64,000 nt of DNA from Planctomycetaceae bacterium (lineage in GTDB: Bacteria; Planctomycetota; Planctomycetia; Pirellulales; Pirellulaceae), in NCBI GenBank assembly GCA_002862205.1, contig PKCN01000249.1:1-64000 (forward strand). Direction: 5' to 3'. Of the stretch, positions 1 to 10,372 are shown in pieces. The notes below the pieces were generated by a model. It was not told the origin of the DNA. It worked only from the letters and a program-made list of their open reading frames with translations, and did not search any database. Both the position numbers and the translations under genes were made by a program. How positions within the stretch are numbered: position 1 is the stretch's first letter; every line of letters begins with the position of its first letter.

Positions 1-164
1 GCCTCTTCCAAATCTGTTGGATGTTCTTTCGCTACTGCCAGCAAAGGATGGGCTTCCATTGCCACAAGCCCGGCAGCACCGAGTTGCATAAAGAATCGGC
101 GAGTCCTGCGACGGTGCTCGGCCACAAGTTCGTCATTCAACGTCACGCCCGGTTTCTGATTCAT
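1..164 (-). CDS. Partial CDS (5' end only), Tat-signal-bearing exported protein, possibly a molybdopterin/oxidoreductase type
   Basis: Reverse strand from ATG at 164 reads MNQKPGVTLNDELVAEHRRRTRRFFMQLGAAGLVAMEAHPLLAVAKEHPTDLEE, a twin-arginine-like signal; truncated by the window edge. Confidence 0.6.
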   Translation of the reverse strand, partial: MNQKPGVTLNDELVAEHRRRTRRFFMQLGAAGLVAMEAHPLLAVAKEHPTDLEE

Positions 165-1204
165 GAGTCCAAACCATCTAAATGAGTGATCAACGCAACC
201 GCTACAAAGTTGTCCTTGGCTCTATGCTAGAGGATATTTGCCCTCGATAGGCAATCAACTTCGCTGACAGAACCGTCATTCAACGAAAAGACGCAATGGT
301 GGTTTTATGGCACAAACGCGTGTCCTCGCCGGCCTGACTACAAACTCTGCGACGCTCTTGCGGATCGCTGGATTTTTTCAGGTAATCAGCCAGAGTCAGG
401 ATCTGGACCGAGTCGTATCTGAACATCAGAAATACACCTCCCCAAAGACAACACCACTCGCTGCAGATACTGCGAGTTGTCCGACCGACCTACGTAACAC
501 GGGGAATTGTGAGAGGGTGACACCTCATCCCATACCGGGCGACACAATCAACCTAAGTGTGCAGCACTCGATTGCACAATTTAACTTTAGCGCACAGAAA
601 GACTTTGGATCACTGACGCCTGTTGTGGCGGAAAACCAAGTGCTGCATCAGCAATCAACGATTTTGTATAAATCTCGCACACTACAACTACTGAGTTGGG
701 AAAAACGGCCCATCCACAGAAAGACACACTCGGCTTGAGAAGTGGCCTTCGTGCAGACAGCGAATGCGGTGTACCGCATTTACCTGGTTAGTAGCGATTG
801 TTCATATGCCGTAATTCATCACGACCGGAGAGTCAGAGTCTTCCCCGAATCCTTGTTACTTCGCTACAGAGAGCTCAACGGTGAGGGCAAACGTCGAACA
901 CCCTACGCCGTGGTTCTTGGCCTGTTCTCATCCGAATCGCCTTTCATTAATGTTGGCTTTCCTGCGCCGCGTGGGACAGTGACGCCAAGTTGAATGAATG
1001 CGGCATGAATCAGACAGAAACTCGTAACTTCCGAGTAATCTCATCCAATCAACGTTGGTTCAGATATCGGGTCAATCACCGGGTGAGGGTTGTTGAGCGG
1101 TCAATTTTGAAACACGTTGGTGCTGCCGGTTTTTGAAATGCATCGGTTGGGCAATTCTCAAAACCTGTTCACAGAAACGGATTGGTGCCTGACTCGGTTG
1201 ATCA

Positions 1205-2779
1205 TTACCGCTCTTTCCGCGTTTTCCTGCCTGCACGTTTCTTGCGTTTCGGTGCAGACTTCTCCCGACTTTTCCAGAGTTCAATGTTGGCGACATCATT
1301 ATTGGATTTGGGTCCTTGCGTGCTTCGTCCATGCTCGACGTCGTTTTGGAGCATGACAAGTAAGTCTTGCACGATCTGCGGGTGTTTGCTGCTGAGATTT
1401 TCTTGTTCTGCGAGATCGACGCGCATGTCGTAAAGTTGCATCTCCGGTTGTGCGCTGGAGATTTCATTTTCTTTGGGAGAACTCCACCCCCCAGAACCCT
1501 TCGCGAGCAATAACTTCCATCGACCGTGACGGTAGGCAAAGTGCCCACTGACGGAATGATGAATCACTCCATTTCTTGAAGAGACAATCTTTTGTCCGAG
1601 GAGAGTGGGCATGAAGCTGACACTGTCTTCGGCGGCCCCGTTTGGCAAAGGTTTTTTGGTCAGTGTTGCGAGCGTTGCGAACAAATCTGTATGGCAGATC
1701 AGTTGATCTGACTGAGTTCCGGGGAGAATTGTGCCCGGCCATCTAACAATGAAAGGCAAACGATGCCCGCCATCCCACAAATCCGCTTTTGAACCTCGCA
1801 GTTTGCCACTGACGAGGTGTCCTTGCTCCGCAAGTTTCTTGATGTTTGCAGCCTTGGAGCATCCGTTGTCACTGGTAAAAATAAGGATGGTATTATTGAG
1901 TTGGCCAATGTCTTTTAAAGCTGTGTTGATTTCTCCCAACACATTATCTGTTTGCATGACGAAATCGCCGTAGGAACCGAGGCCACTTTTTCCTTGCCAT
2001 TCGGGAGTTGGGACGATGGGCGTGTGTGGAGAACCCAGAGGAACGTAAAGGAAAAAGGGCTTCGGATTGTTTTTCCGTGACTCAAGATAATCCACAGACT
2101 TTTGGGTCAACCGTGGCAACATGTTGATCACCGCATCATGCTGAATCACACGATCGCCTTCGATCACGGCTTCCATATTACGGGCATGGTGAAAACCGTG
2201 AAAAAAATCAAATCCCCTGTGGATAGGACCATCAGGGATGGTGGCTCCCACGGGCGGAGTCTTGTGTTGCTGTTGCTTGTAAGGCTCGCCATTGGCGGGA
2301 TTCAAGTATTGGAAATCGAGGTGCCATTTACCAATGATTGCGGTGTCATAGCCCGCGCTGCTCAGGAACGTAGCAACGGTTGGCCGGTTGGCGTCAATCA
2401 AACAGGGCGCGAAACCTGTCACAACTCCCTTCTGCAGCCGAGTCCGCCAACTATAGCGGCCAGTTAACAGCCCATAACGTGTCGGAGTACAAACCGATGA
2501 TCCTGAGTGTGCATCGGTAAACACCATTCCTTCAGTAGCCAATTTGTCAGCATGTGGCGTTGGAATCCGGCTGGTTGCAGGGGCCAAGCATTGAATGTCC
2601 CCGTAACCAAGGTCATCACACATGATATAGATGATGTTCGGGGGTCTGCTGCTGGAGTCATTCGGATCCTCAGCCAACGCCGAGAAACTTGCCAATGCTA
2701 GTGCCGAGTAAACAACGAACGCCATGACGGACATACTGCGCATGACTCTCTGGTGACTGACCGAATGAATGCGTTTCAT
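1205..2779 (-). CDS. Secreted sulfatase (arylsulfatase family, S1)
   Basis: PNIIYIMCDDLGYGD N-terminal metal site; CTPTR formylglycine motif; GKWHL; TSDNG; N-terminal signal peptide. Confidence 0.93.
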   Translation of the reverse strand: MKRIHSVSHQRVMRSMSVMAFVVYSALALASFSALAEDPNDSSSRPPNIIYIMCDDLGYGDIQCLAPATSRIPTPHADKLATEGMVFTDAHSGSSVCTPTRYGLLTGRYSWRTRLQKGVVTGFAPCLIDANRPTVATFLSSAGYDTAIIGKWHLDFQYLNPANGEPYKQQQHKTPPVGATIPDGPIHRGFDFFHGFHHARNMEAVIEGDRVIQHDAVINMLPRLTQKSVDYLESRKNNPKPFFLYVPLGSPHTPIVPTPEWQGKSGLGSYGDFVMQTDNVLGEINTALKDIGQLNNTILIFTSDNGCSKAANIKKLAEQGHLVSGKLRGSKADLWDGGHRLPFIVRWPGTILPGTQSDQLICHTDLFATLATLTKKPLPNGAAEDSVSFMPTLLGQKIVSSRNGVIHHSVSGHFAYRHGRWKLLLAKGSGGWSSPKENEISSAQPEMQLYDMRVDLAEQENLSSKHPQIVQDLLVMLQNDVEHGRSTQGPKSNNDVANIELWKSREKSAPKRKKRAGRKTRKER

Positions 2780-2828
2780 CTGTTCCTCAAATCTCAGTTT
2801 GCGATTTCCGCGACTGGTGGAAAGTAAC

Positions 2829-3734
2829 TCAGTTGCCAGCGGGTTGCTTAAGCAGTGAATTCAACTTGCTGTCATCAACGGGACCATCGAGCCATTCGAG
2901 TTTCTGAAGGAATTTATCCATCTTTTTGACAGTGTCAATGAACGCTTTCTGGTTCTTTTGCTCGTTAAAAAATCCATGTGGCTGACCATCATAGACCCAC
3001 AGTTCTGAGCGGACGCCAACTGCTTTCAAGTCACCGTCAAATTTTTCGGCGGTGGAAACAGGAATGAGACTGTCTTCGGAGCCGAGGAAGACAATGGTGG
3101 GAGGGTCATCCTTGCTAATGTTGTGTGCTGGTGAGATTGCTGGAAACCAAGGTTTAGCCCGGTTGTGGCCGTAGCCTTTGGGCCCATTGTCATAGACTGG
3201 ATTGAACAGCAGCAACGCATTTGACTTTGAACTGATAGTCGACCCCTTTTCGGCGGAATCATCCAACCCATCGCAGATTCCGGTGGCCGCAGCAACGTGT
3301 CCACCGGCCGAGCCACCACCTGCAGCGATCCGCGACGGATCGATTCCCAATCGTCCCGAATTCTTTCGAATCCAACGGATGGCAGATTTTCCGTCTGCAA
3401 CGCATGCATCAGGCCCGGTCTTTTGTCGACTGTTTACCCGGTAGTCGGCAACGAAACTCACAATGCCACGCGATGCAAGGTAACGAGCATGCTGCTCAAA
3501 CTGGGCCACACTTCCACCATTCCAACCCCCGCCAAAGAAAAATACTACCGCTGGTTTTGCGGTTGCGTCTTTTTCGGAGGGATCAAAACGGTAGATCCAA
3601 AGTTTGTCACCCGAGGCCTCCTTGTATACCTCAGCAACGAAATTACTTTTGAAATCGTGCTTCGTCGTCTTTGCCAAAACGCTTGAAGCGAGTGCGACGA
3701 CAATTAACAATGTGGTGGGCAGTCTCTCAATCAT
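2829..3734 (-). CDS. Alpha/beta hydrolase (esterase/lipase)
   Basis: HGGG-like VVFFFGGGWNGG, nucleophile elbow GGGSAGGH, C-terminal PHGFF; signal peptide. Confidence 0.85.
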   Translation of the reverse strand: MIERLPTTLLIVVALASSVLAKTTKHDFKSNFVAEVYKEASGDKLWIYRFDPSEKDATAKPAVVFFFGGGWNGGSVAQFEQHARYLASRGIVSFVADYRVNSRQKTGPDACVADGKSAIRWIRKNSGRLGIDPSRIAAGGGSAGGHVAAATGICDGLDDSAEKGSTISSKSNALLLFNPVYDNGPKGYGHNRAKPWFPAISPAHNISKDDPPTIVFLGSEDSLIPVSTAEKFDGDLKAVGVRSELWVYDGQPHGFFNEQKNQKAFIDTVKKMDKFLQKLEWLDGPVDDSKLNSLLKQPAGN

Positions 3735-3918
3735 GGATTTTTACCGGATAGGAATCAATTCGTGGGGACGCGGGGCGGCTGCAATGAACCTAGCTAAGAC
3801 TTCAATATAATCTACTAAGAATAGACGCAGGTATCGGCGCCGTCTATTCAGATAAAGAAGTGACTCGACCGCCGTAGGTCGCAAGCCGATTGGATAAGCG
3901 AAAGGTAACTTGCGTTCG

Positions 3919-5709
3919 CTAGGGTTTCTCAACAGAGTGTGCAAGGGTCCAACTGGTCATGCGTTGCAAAGGAACGACATTGAATGTTTCTTCAATGGTT
4001 CCATATTCTGCGGGGAGCCCCGTTCGGCACGCCTGAAACAGGTGATTCAAGCCCGGATACACATTGATCTCTACATTACGGTTACCAGACTCAGCCAAGG
4101 TGTCACGTATCGCAGGGAGATTCAGTACCGGGTCAACCTGTAAATCTTTGGTGCCGTTGATAGCCAGCACAGGGCACTTTACTTTTGCGAGTGCTACCTT
4201 GGGGTCAAGCTTTAGGAATTCTCTTAGCCAAGGCGTCCCTTGTTGACTCAGGCCGGCCTGCACTTTCTGGACCAATTGAGGCATCTCATCAAGGTCATCA
4301 CCTAACGCCTCACGGAGCAAGTTGGCAAGCAAATCGTCGTCAGCTTGCTGATCATCACGAATCATCTTCAGAACTATTTTTTGGATCGCTTGCTGAGTTG
4401 TGATATCTGCTTCAGAAATGCCTCGAGCTCGCATGAGTAACGGCCCCTGGCTGAGGATGATTTCCTCACCATTGACACCTGGAGCGGCCAGCAGAACCAG
4501 AAAACCGACTCTCGGATTTCGTGCTGCGATCAGTGGCGCTAGCAGACCGCCCTCGCTGTGACCGCAGATACCGATCATCGTGTGCTGGAACTCGCCGCGC
4601 CGCGCAACAAAGTCGAATGCAGCCTCTGCATCTTCGGCAAGATCATATGAGGTTGCCGTTGAAAAGGTTCCCGTCGATTTGGCAACACCACGATCATCAT
4701 ACCTCAATGTAGCGATCCCATTTCTTGCAAAATGATCAGCAATAACCCAGAAAGGCTTGTGCTCGAAGATCGTTTCATCTCGATCTTGTGGACCGGAACC
4801 AGAGATGAGGACCACTGCGGATTTGATTTCACCCTCAGGGATGGTCAGAGTACCGGCCAGCGTCACATTACAATTCGGGACCTCCACTTTTACCTGTTCA
4901 CGCTTGTATCGAAATGGCGGCTGGGGCGTCTGTGGGCGGGCTACTTTCTTTTCGACCACGCCCAACTTGTCAGACCCTGCCTTTTGCGAGGTGAGTTCCA
5001 AATCGAGACTCACCAATCCCTGTGTCCACTTACCTTTCAACCTGGTGTTCTGGCCATTTTGATATCGTCCGTGGAAGGTGCCATCCACTGCGGGCACACG
5101 GAACGTGATTTCACCATCCTTGTTGACTTCTTTCGATGCCACGAATCCTCCAACCTTTTGGGAAATGCTATTGAAATAGATTTCCCCCGTCTCGAGTTCG
5201 ACAAACGAAACCTCAATCCTTTGAACGATTGCATTGACGGTGCCGATGTAGGTTAATTTGATGTCGGGCTTGGGTACCGTCTTCACCTTTGTCAAAGAGA
5301 GCGGCAGCTTGACGCCACGCTGTATCCAATGACCCGTAGCACGGGTCGCATTCTCGCTTAATTCCCCTTCGTAGGTTGCAAGGGTCACTGGCAAGCTGAA
5401 CTTGAGGGTATGATCGTCAGTGGTCACTCGACTGAGCTCGAAAAGCTGATTTCCTTCGTCAAGGCTTCTTAATGTCCCTGACGACGCACCCTCCGCTGGA
5501 TCCAACTCAATCACAAACCGGAATTCACGAGTGGTGGTTTTGAGAACCCCATACCACAATTTATATTCTGCTGCAGGATTGGTGGCGGTTTGCGACTCTG
5601 GTTCAGGGATTGGGCGACTTGGCGGTGACTGTCCCCAGGCCATTGGATTCAATGCCAGCAAAGAGGCAACCAGGGTGGCGTAGGTCCGGTAACTCAGTGT
5701 CCGAGACAT
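3919..5709 (-). CDS. Alpha/beta hydrolase with N-terminal beta-rich region, secreted
   Basis: ISGSGPQDRDE, GHSEGG nucleophile elbow, C-terminal GLNHLF; signal peptide. Confidence 0.85.
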   Translation of the reverse strand: MSRTLSYRTYATLVASLLALNPMAWGQSPPSRPIPEPESQTATNPAAEYKLWYGVLKTTTREFRFVIELDPAEGASSGTLRSLDEGNQLFELSRVTTDDHTLKFSLPVTLATYEGELSENATRATGHWIQRGVKLPLSLTKVKTVPKPDIKLTYIGTVNAIVQRIEVSFVELETGEIYFNSISQKVGGFVASKEVNKDGEITFRVPAVDGTFHGRYQNGQNTRLKGKWTQGLVSLDLELTSQKAGSDKLGVVEKKVARPQTPQPPFRYKREQVKVEVPNCNVTLAGTLTIPEGEIKSAVVLISGSGPQDRDETIFEHKPFWVIADHFARNGIATLRYDDRGVAKSTGTFSTATSYDLAEDAEAAFDFVARRGEFQHTMIGICGHSEGGLLAPLIAARNPRVGFLVLLAAPGVNGEEIILSQGPLLMRARGISEADITTQQAIQKIVLKMIRDDQQADDDLLANLLREALGDDLDEMPQLVQKVQAGLSQQGTPWLREFLKLDPKVALAKVKCPVLAINGTKDLQVDPVLNLPAIRDTLAESGNRNVEINVYPGLNHLFQACRTGLPAEYGTIEETFNVVPLQRMTSWTLAHSVEKP

Positions 5710-5814
5710 GCTTGTTGCAGCCCAAAGAGTAAATGTTCCAGTGTGGACTTTTCAGTGTCTGTTATGCGGGGGAGCAATGCAAACACGTACACATACAACA
5801 CCTTGAATAGTGCA

Positions 5815-5842
5815 TAAAAAAAGGGAAGCAACAGCTTCCCTT
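5815..5842 (-). terminator. Rho-independent terminator downstream of the DUF1559 gene
   Basis: Perfect 9-bp stem aagggaagc/gcttccctt with a 4-nt loop, followed on the minus strand by a T-tract (plus-strand aaaaaa at 5815-5820); 46 bp after the stop at 5889. Confidence 0.85.
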
Positions 5843-5888
5843 GGTAAACCGATCACTTGACGATCGCCATGTCTAGAAACGAGGTTCG

Positions 5889-6812
5889 TTAAAATTCCTC
5901 GACGACCTCTCGTCCGTTTCGCGTCGCCAACGAATCGTAGACTTCCGCGTCGATGTGTTCCGTGATCGCCCGCACCGAACCGTCACACAACGCGAACTGG
6001 CAAAGACCCGAGTGTGGTGCCGCCAACCCTTTGTCATCACCATCTTGTTGGTTCGGGCGAAACTGCGTTTCGAATAAGACCATGTGCGCATGATCGTCAG
6101 CGGGCTCATCTACATCGCGAACAGCACCGATCCAGGCATTTTCGAAGACGGTGTGTCCACCCGCCGTGGAACGACTTTGGGGGATGGGACCGTTGTGTCG
6201 CTCTCCGAACGCAAGCGTGTTGGACAATCCATCCAACAATGCCGACACTCGTAGTCTGCTGTTGCGAAAAAACACGCCGCGGCTCGCGAGAGGTGTGGCG
6301 TCCAGATTGGTATTCGCATCCGCTGGTCCCCAGTTCGCTGCATAACTTGCAGCTGCGTATCGTTCTTCTGGGGCACGATAAACGAACGAGGAGTCCGAGT
6401 AGGTATCACTGGGACAAAGAAATACGGGCAGGCTGATGTCGCGAGCAGCACGATTGGATTTCGCCCATAGCGGAACGTCATAATTTATCCTCCGTGCGAC
6501 CGCACCCTGCTCCAGTTGGGGCAACATCGCTGCCGCCCAAGACAGACCCATGTGGTTGGCTGCTTCGTCCCCGCTCCCCGCTGGACCGAACTTGTGCAGA
6601 TAACCCGACGGGAGATGTCGAAATGTGGATTCGTAGTTGTGGAGCGCCAGCGACAACTGCGAAAGGTTGTTCTGGCAGGACATCCGCCGAGCTGCCTCGC
6701 GGGCAGCCTGTATTGCGGGCATCATGAGCCCAATGAGAATCCCGATCACAGCAAGCACGACGAGCAACTCGACTAGTGTGAAACCGTTCTCTTTCTCGTT
6801 TCTTCTTGTCAT
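5889..6812 (-). CDS. DUF1559 domain-containing prepilin-like protein
   Basis: GFTLVELLVVLAVIGILIGLMMPAIQAAREAARRMSCQNNLSQLSLALHNYE N-terminus and C-terminal CDGSVRAI; start chosen at MTRRNEKENGFTLVE. Confidence 0.93.
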   Translation of the reverse strand: MTRRNEKENGFTLVELLVVLAVIGILIGLMMPAIQAAREAARRMSCQNNLSQLSLALHNYESTFRHLPSGYLHKFGPAGSGDEAANHMGLSWAAAMLPQLEQGAVARRINYDVPLWAKSNRAARDISLPVFLCPSDTYSDSSFVYRAPEERYAAASYAANWGPADANTNLDATPLASRGVFFRNSRLRVSALLDGLSNTLAFGERHNGPIPQSRSTAGGHTVFENAWIGAVRDVDEPADDHAHMVLFETQFRPNQQDGDDKGLAAPHSGLCQFALCDGSVRAITEHIDAEVYDSLATRNGREVVEEF

Positions 6813-6873
6813 CCTGCCGCGACCGCATTGAAGTGAACTGAGGTTGGAATTCATCCGCTGAGACTTCCTGCAT

Positions 6874-7563
6874 TTACTGTAGAGACAAGGACAGTTCTTT
6901 GTTCTGAAAGTATAGCCGCTCCCGCGGTAAAAAGCGCGAATTACCGATGTTAATCGAAAATTCGGAGATCCGCAGGCGGCTGTTTCCCGTGGTCAGCACA
7001 TGGCGAAGGGAGAGCGGGATCTGTTGCTTGAAGCCGTGAATTGCGACCCCAGCCCCTTCCCCAGCTCGAACCTGCTGGTTGAGGCATCTCAATGAAAAGC
7101 GATTTTCGGCGGCTTGGATCACAATCGTAATCTCCGGCACGTCATTCCCCCAATAGGACCAACCGGATTCAGCCTTTTCTGTGAGTAGACACACAGTCAA
7201 TGTATCGGGAAGTCCTGAGAGCACCTCCAAATGCAGACGGGGAGGTATTTTGAGCGTATCACCCTGAACCTGACCGGCTGTGGCAACGCGGTACAAACTG
7301 ACCACGGTACCGCTGAGCGATGTCTCAGCGTGGCGGTGGGTGTGTCCGTGCGGATGATCGTGTCCGCCAACGAATCCAGAATCGTGCTCATGGTCGTGTA
7401 GTTGGATCTCGTCGTGGACATGCCGATGACCATGCCACAAATCACTTTGTAGGTCCGTCGACACAGGAACTGCCGGAACATCGCTCGACGGCGCACCATC
7501 TCCACCATCGCCGCAACCGACGAATATCACCAGACTGACAAGCACTGTTTTCAAGTGTTTCAT
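6874..7563 (-). CDS. His-rich putative lipoprotein
   Basis: Lipobox-like LVIFVGC; HGHRHVHDEIQLHDHEHDSGFVGGHDHPHGHTHRH stretch. Confidence 0.7.
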   Translation of the reverse strand: MKHLKTVLVSLVIFVGCGDGGDGAPSSDVPAVPVSTDLQSDLWHGHRHVHDEIQLHDHEHDSGFVGGHDHPHGHTHRHAETSLSGTVVSLYRVATAGQVQGDTLKIPPRLHLEVLSGLPDTLTVCLLTEKAESGWSYWGNDVPEITIVIQAAENRFSLRCLNQQVRAGEGAGVAIHGFKQQIPLSLRHVLTTGNSRLRISEFSINIGNSRFLPRERLYFQNKELSLSLQ

Positions 7564-7637
7564 GTGTGATACTACCGCAAGATCAAGTGGTGAACGTACC
7601 TGACTCCCGAGGTGCCAAAGGTCGTTTCAGATCAGAA

Positions 7638-8312
7638 CTAAGAAGGCTTCATTCTAGCCGATCTCCAAAAACAACTCCACAAACCGATCGTCATGGTGAC
7701 ATATGCAGGGACAAATAGCCACCACCAGAAACCATGCGGAACAAATTCCACAACACCAGTGATACCTCTTGCCCACCAGGCCGGAATTGCTGGTTGAATG
7801 AAAGTGACGAGGCCTGCTACCGAACCACATGTAAACGTAAGAACACCTCTTTTCCCCAGGAATCGTTCCTCTCGACTTAGCAGTACGGCAGTTCCCCAAA
7901 TTGAAAACAACACAGCGATCATGGCTGGACAGATCCAGGGGCCAAGCCAGATGGTCGGAATCAGGAACAATACATCCCACTCGAACCAGTCCTGAGGCCA
8001 CCCAATCAATATTTTTAGCCACGCGTAATACATCAGGTCCCACAATCCGAACGTGAACACAAACGCTGCAAATGTTCGCGTCAGGCTCGTCCGCTCAGCC
8101 AAGAAAGCAACTGCAAGCAACATCACGATGGTGGAGACTTCGCGAGCAAACTCAAGATACGGGTCGTAGCTGAGTAAGAATCGTAGAGGAAAAAGCTCAA
8201 GCGGATTTTCGGGATAATGCAACCGTCGCATGTAAATAACGACAGTCGCCTCCAGCAATGCCATCGCTACCGCAAAAATCACCAACGTAGAATAAGTGAA
8301 CCTCCGTTCCAT
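7638..8312 (-). CDS. Multi-pass membrane protein of unknown function
   Basis: Long ORF with several hydrophobic segments. Confidence 0.7.
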   Translation of the reverse strand: MERRFTYSTLVIFAVAMALLEATVVIYMRRLHYPENPLELFPLRFLLSYDPYLEFAREVSTIVMLLAVAFLAERTSLTRTFAAFVFTFGLWDLMYYAWLKILIGWPQDWFEWDVLFLIPTIWLGPWICPAMIAVLFSIWGTAVLLSREERFLGKRGVLTFTCGSVAGLVTFIQPAIPAWWARGITGVVEFVPHGFWWWLFVPAYVTMTIGLWSCFWRSARMKPS

Positions 8313-9040
8313 GGGTCTATTCTTGGTATCAAGCAGTTCGAAGGTTCCGATATCCGCAAATAAGATTGTTGTGGGCCAACGAGTTTGCCAAACTTCTGCG
8401 TTCTGAACAAGGAGCTTTCATTCGACATTCATGGATCCAAAGGATGCCCTAGATCCGACGGTGCTGGCTCCAATGTAGGATTTCAATCGATTCAGGATAT
8501 CACTGGCTCACTCATTAATCCGAAAAAGTAATTTACACCATGCTCCGAATAGGAATTTCGCAAGACAGAGTTGCTCGGTCCCAAAAAGCCCTTTAACTAT
8601 GATCATCACTGGGAAACTGTGCCTTGGTGATCCACATGGAACCCCAACACCATCCGAAAACAACGTACTCATAGCATTTGTCATTCTTCGTTTGAACGCA
8701 GATCTCAAAGTGGGAATATTTCACATCAAATTGCGAACATCATTTTTAAAGGTGTCATGAGCGTACGAAAGCTTGCCTGCCGTAGCGGCAAAATGTTGGC
8801 GCAATCCGACCAATCGTTGCAATCCCACCCACCTTTGCAGATGCTCTGCCGGATCGCTTGACATGCGAGTCGCTTGAGCTACGTTTCCAACAGATAGTGC
8901 AAGCTAATGAGCCGTTTCAATTTTACTTTGAAGCCGTTGTTGACTCCTTGTATTGCTCTACTCTTGCCACCCTCGGCCTGTCGGTTCACAACGGCAACCA
9001 GCGTGGTGCTTGTCAACACTTTCACACGAATGGGCAACGG

Positions 9041-9217
9041 ATGAAAAAGGACACTGGTGCGATAGTTGAGTTCCTACGGGAAGAAGACGGTCCTACTTCA
9101 GTCGAGTATGCGGTAATGCTTGCCCTGATCGTCGTGGTGTGCCTGACCGCCGTAGGTACGGTTGGCACAGAAGCGTTTGCAAAATTCTGTGATGTCGCAG
9201 ACGCCCTTGCCAATTGA
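9041..9217 (+). CDS. Flp family type IVb pilin
   Basis: MKKDTGAIVEFLREEDGPTSVEYAVMLALIVVVCLTAVGTVG, canonical Flp pilin motif; internal start preferred over the ORF start at 8858. Confidence 0.85.
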   Translation: MKKDTGAIVEFLREEDGPTSVEYAVMLALIVVVCLTAVGTVGTEAFAKFCDVADALAN

Positions 9218-9683
9218 CGCGGCGATGATGGGTCCCGCAACGCAACCAAGCCGTCAAGAAAAATTGCCAGAGACTGTGCGCGAATTCATCTGATTTTCCG
9301 CGTCCCACCATCTCAACCAATCGATTATGTTTGCATAACTTAACGTAAATCCGGACGACCTTTGTCCATATCACATTCCTTGCTTGGATTCTTCCAACGA
9401 ACTTAAACGCACAAACGTGTATCCAATGGCTTCCTATCTCTGGAACGCCTCAAAAATGCTTCCCAATGTCGGGAACATAGCATTCAATCACCTTGATCCT
9501 TCGGTTCAAGCATTCCCCAATGACGAAATCGTCATCTCGCATGGCAGCGGATACCTTCCAAAGAATCAATTGACCTCGGTATCATGCTTAGCATCTCTTC
9601 GCAGAGGGACTACCGGGTCATAGTGCTCATTCGGTTTGGCCTTCAACAATGCGGTTTAAAAACCATGAACGCCTGGACAAAGT

Positions 9684-10310
9684 GTGATGTCATCTCAACA
9701 AGCAGTGGTAGATCATGTAGCTACAATCGTCTGTTCACGGCTAGAAGGACAAGGAGCGGGGCATGGTTTTGACCATATTCAACGGGTTTGGAACACGGCT
9801 CGTGTGCTCCAAAAGAAAGTAGGAGGCGACTCGTTCGTCATCGAACTTGCTGCGTTGTTACATGACATTGGTGATGCAAAGTTTCATGATGGAGAGGAGC
9901 GAAGCAAAGAGTTCTCAACCGAAATCCTTCAGACTCTCGGCGTTGCTGTGGATGTCATCCAACACGTGGGAATGATTGTAGATAACATTTCGTTCCGAAA
10001 GCGGCAATCCGCTGAGCCGCTATCGATTGAGGGACAGATTGTTCAGGACGCCGACCGTTTAGATGCACTAGGAGCGATTGGTATTGTCCGCACGATTGAG
10101 TTTGGCGTTGCCTTCAATCAGCCCTTCTATTCAGATGACGCTGAAGACAAGAAAACTGGCATTGGACATTTCTACGAGAAGTTATTCAAATTGCGTGATT
10201 TGATGAATACCGATGCAGGACGAGAGCTAGCCAAAGTTCGAGAAGAGTTCATGCATGCATTCGTTGCACAATTCAAAGAGGAATGGACAGGGACGAGCGA
10301 AAAACAGTAA
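9684..10310 (+). CDS. HD domain-containing phosphohydrolase
   Basis: GHGFDHIQRVWNTA ... ELAALLHDIGDAKFHDG ... VQDADRLDALGAIGIVRT; H..HD..D motif. Confidence 0.9.
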   Translation: MMSSQQAVVDHVATIVCSRLEGQGAGHGFDHIQRVWNTARVLQKKVGGDSFVIELAALLHDIGDAKFHDGEERSKEFSTEILQTLGVAVDVIQHVGMIVDNISFRKRQSAEPLSIEGQIVQDADRLDALGAIGIVRTIEFGVAFNQPFYSDDAEDKKTGIGHFYEKLFKLRDLMNTDAGRELAKVREEFMHAFVAQFKEEWTGTSEKQ

Positions 10311-10372
10311 CCCGAGCTTTGAACATCCGCAGCTTCAACACCTGAAGTTTGGCATAAGCAAATGCAATTGAT

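Noticed and set aside
307-993. ORFs 307-738 and 742-993 on the plus strand
   Set aside because: Low-complexity composition without recognisable motifs, no clear start context; could not be supported as genes.
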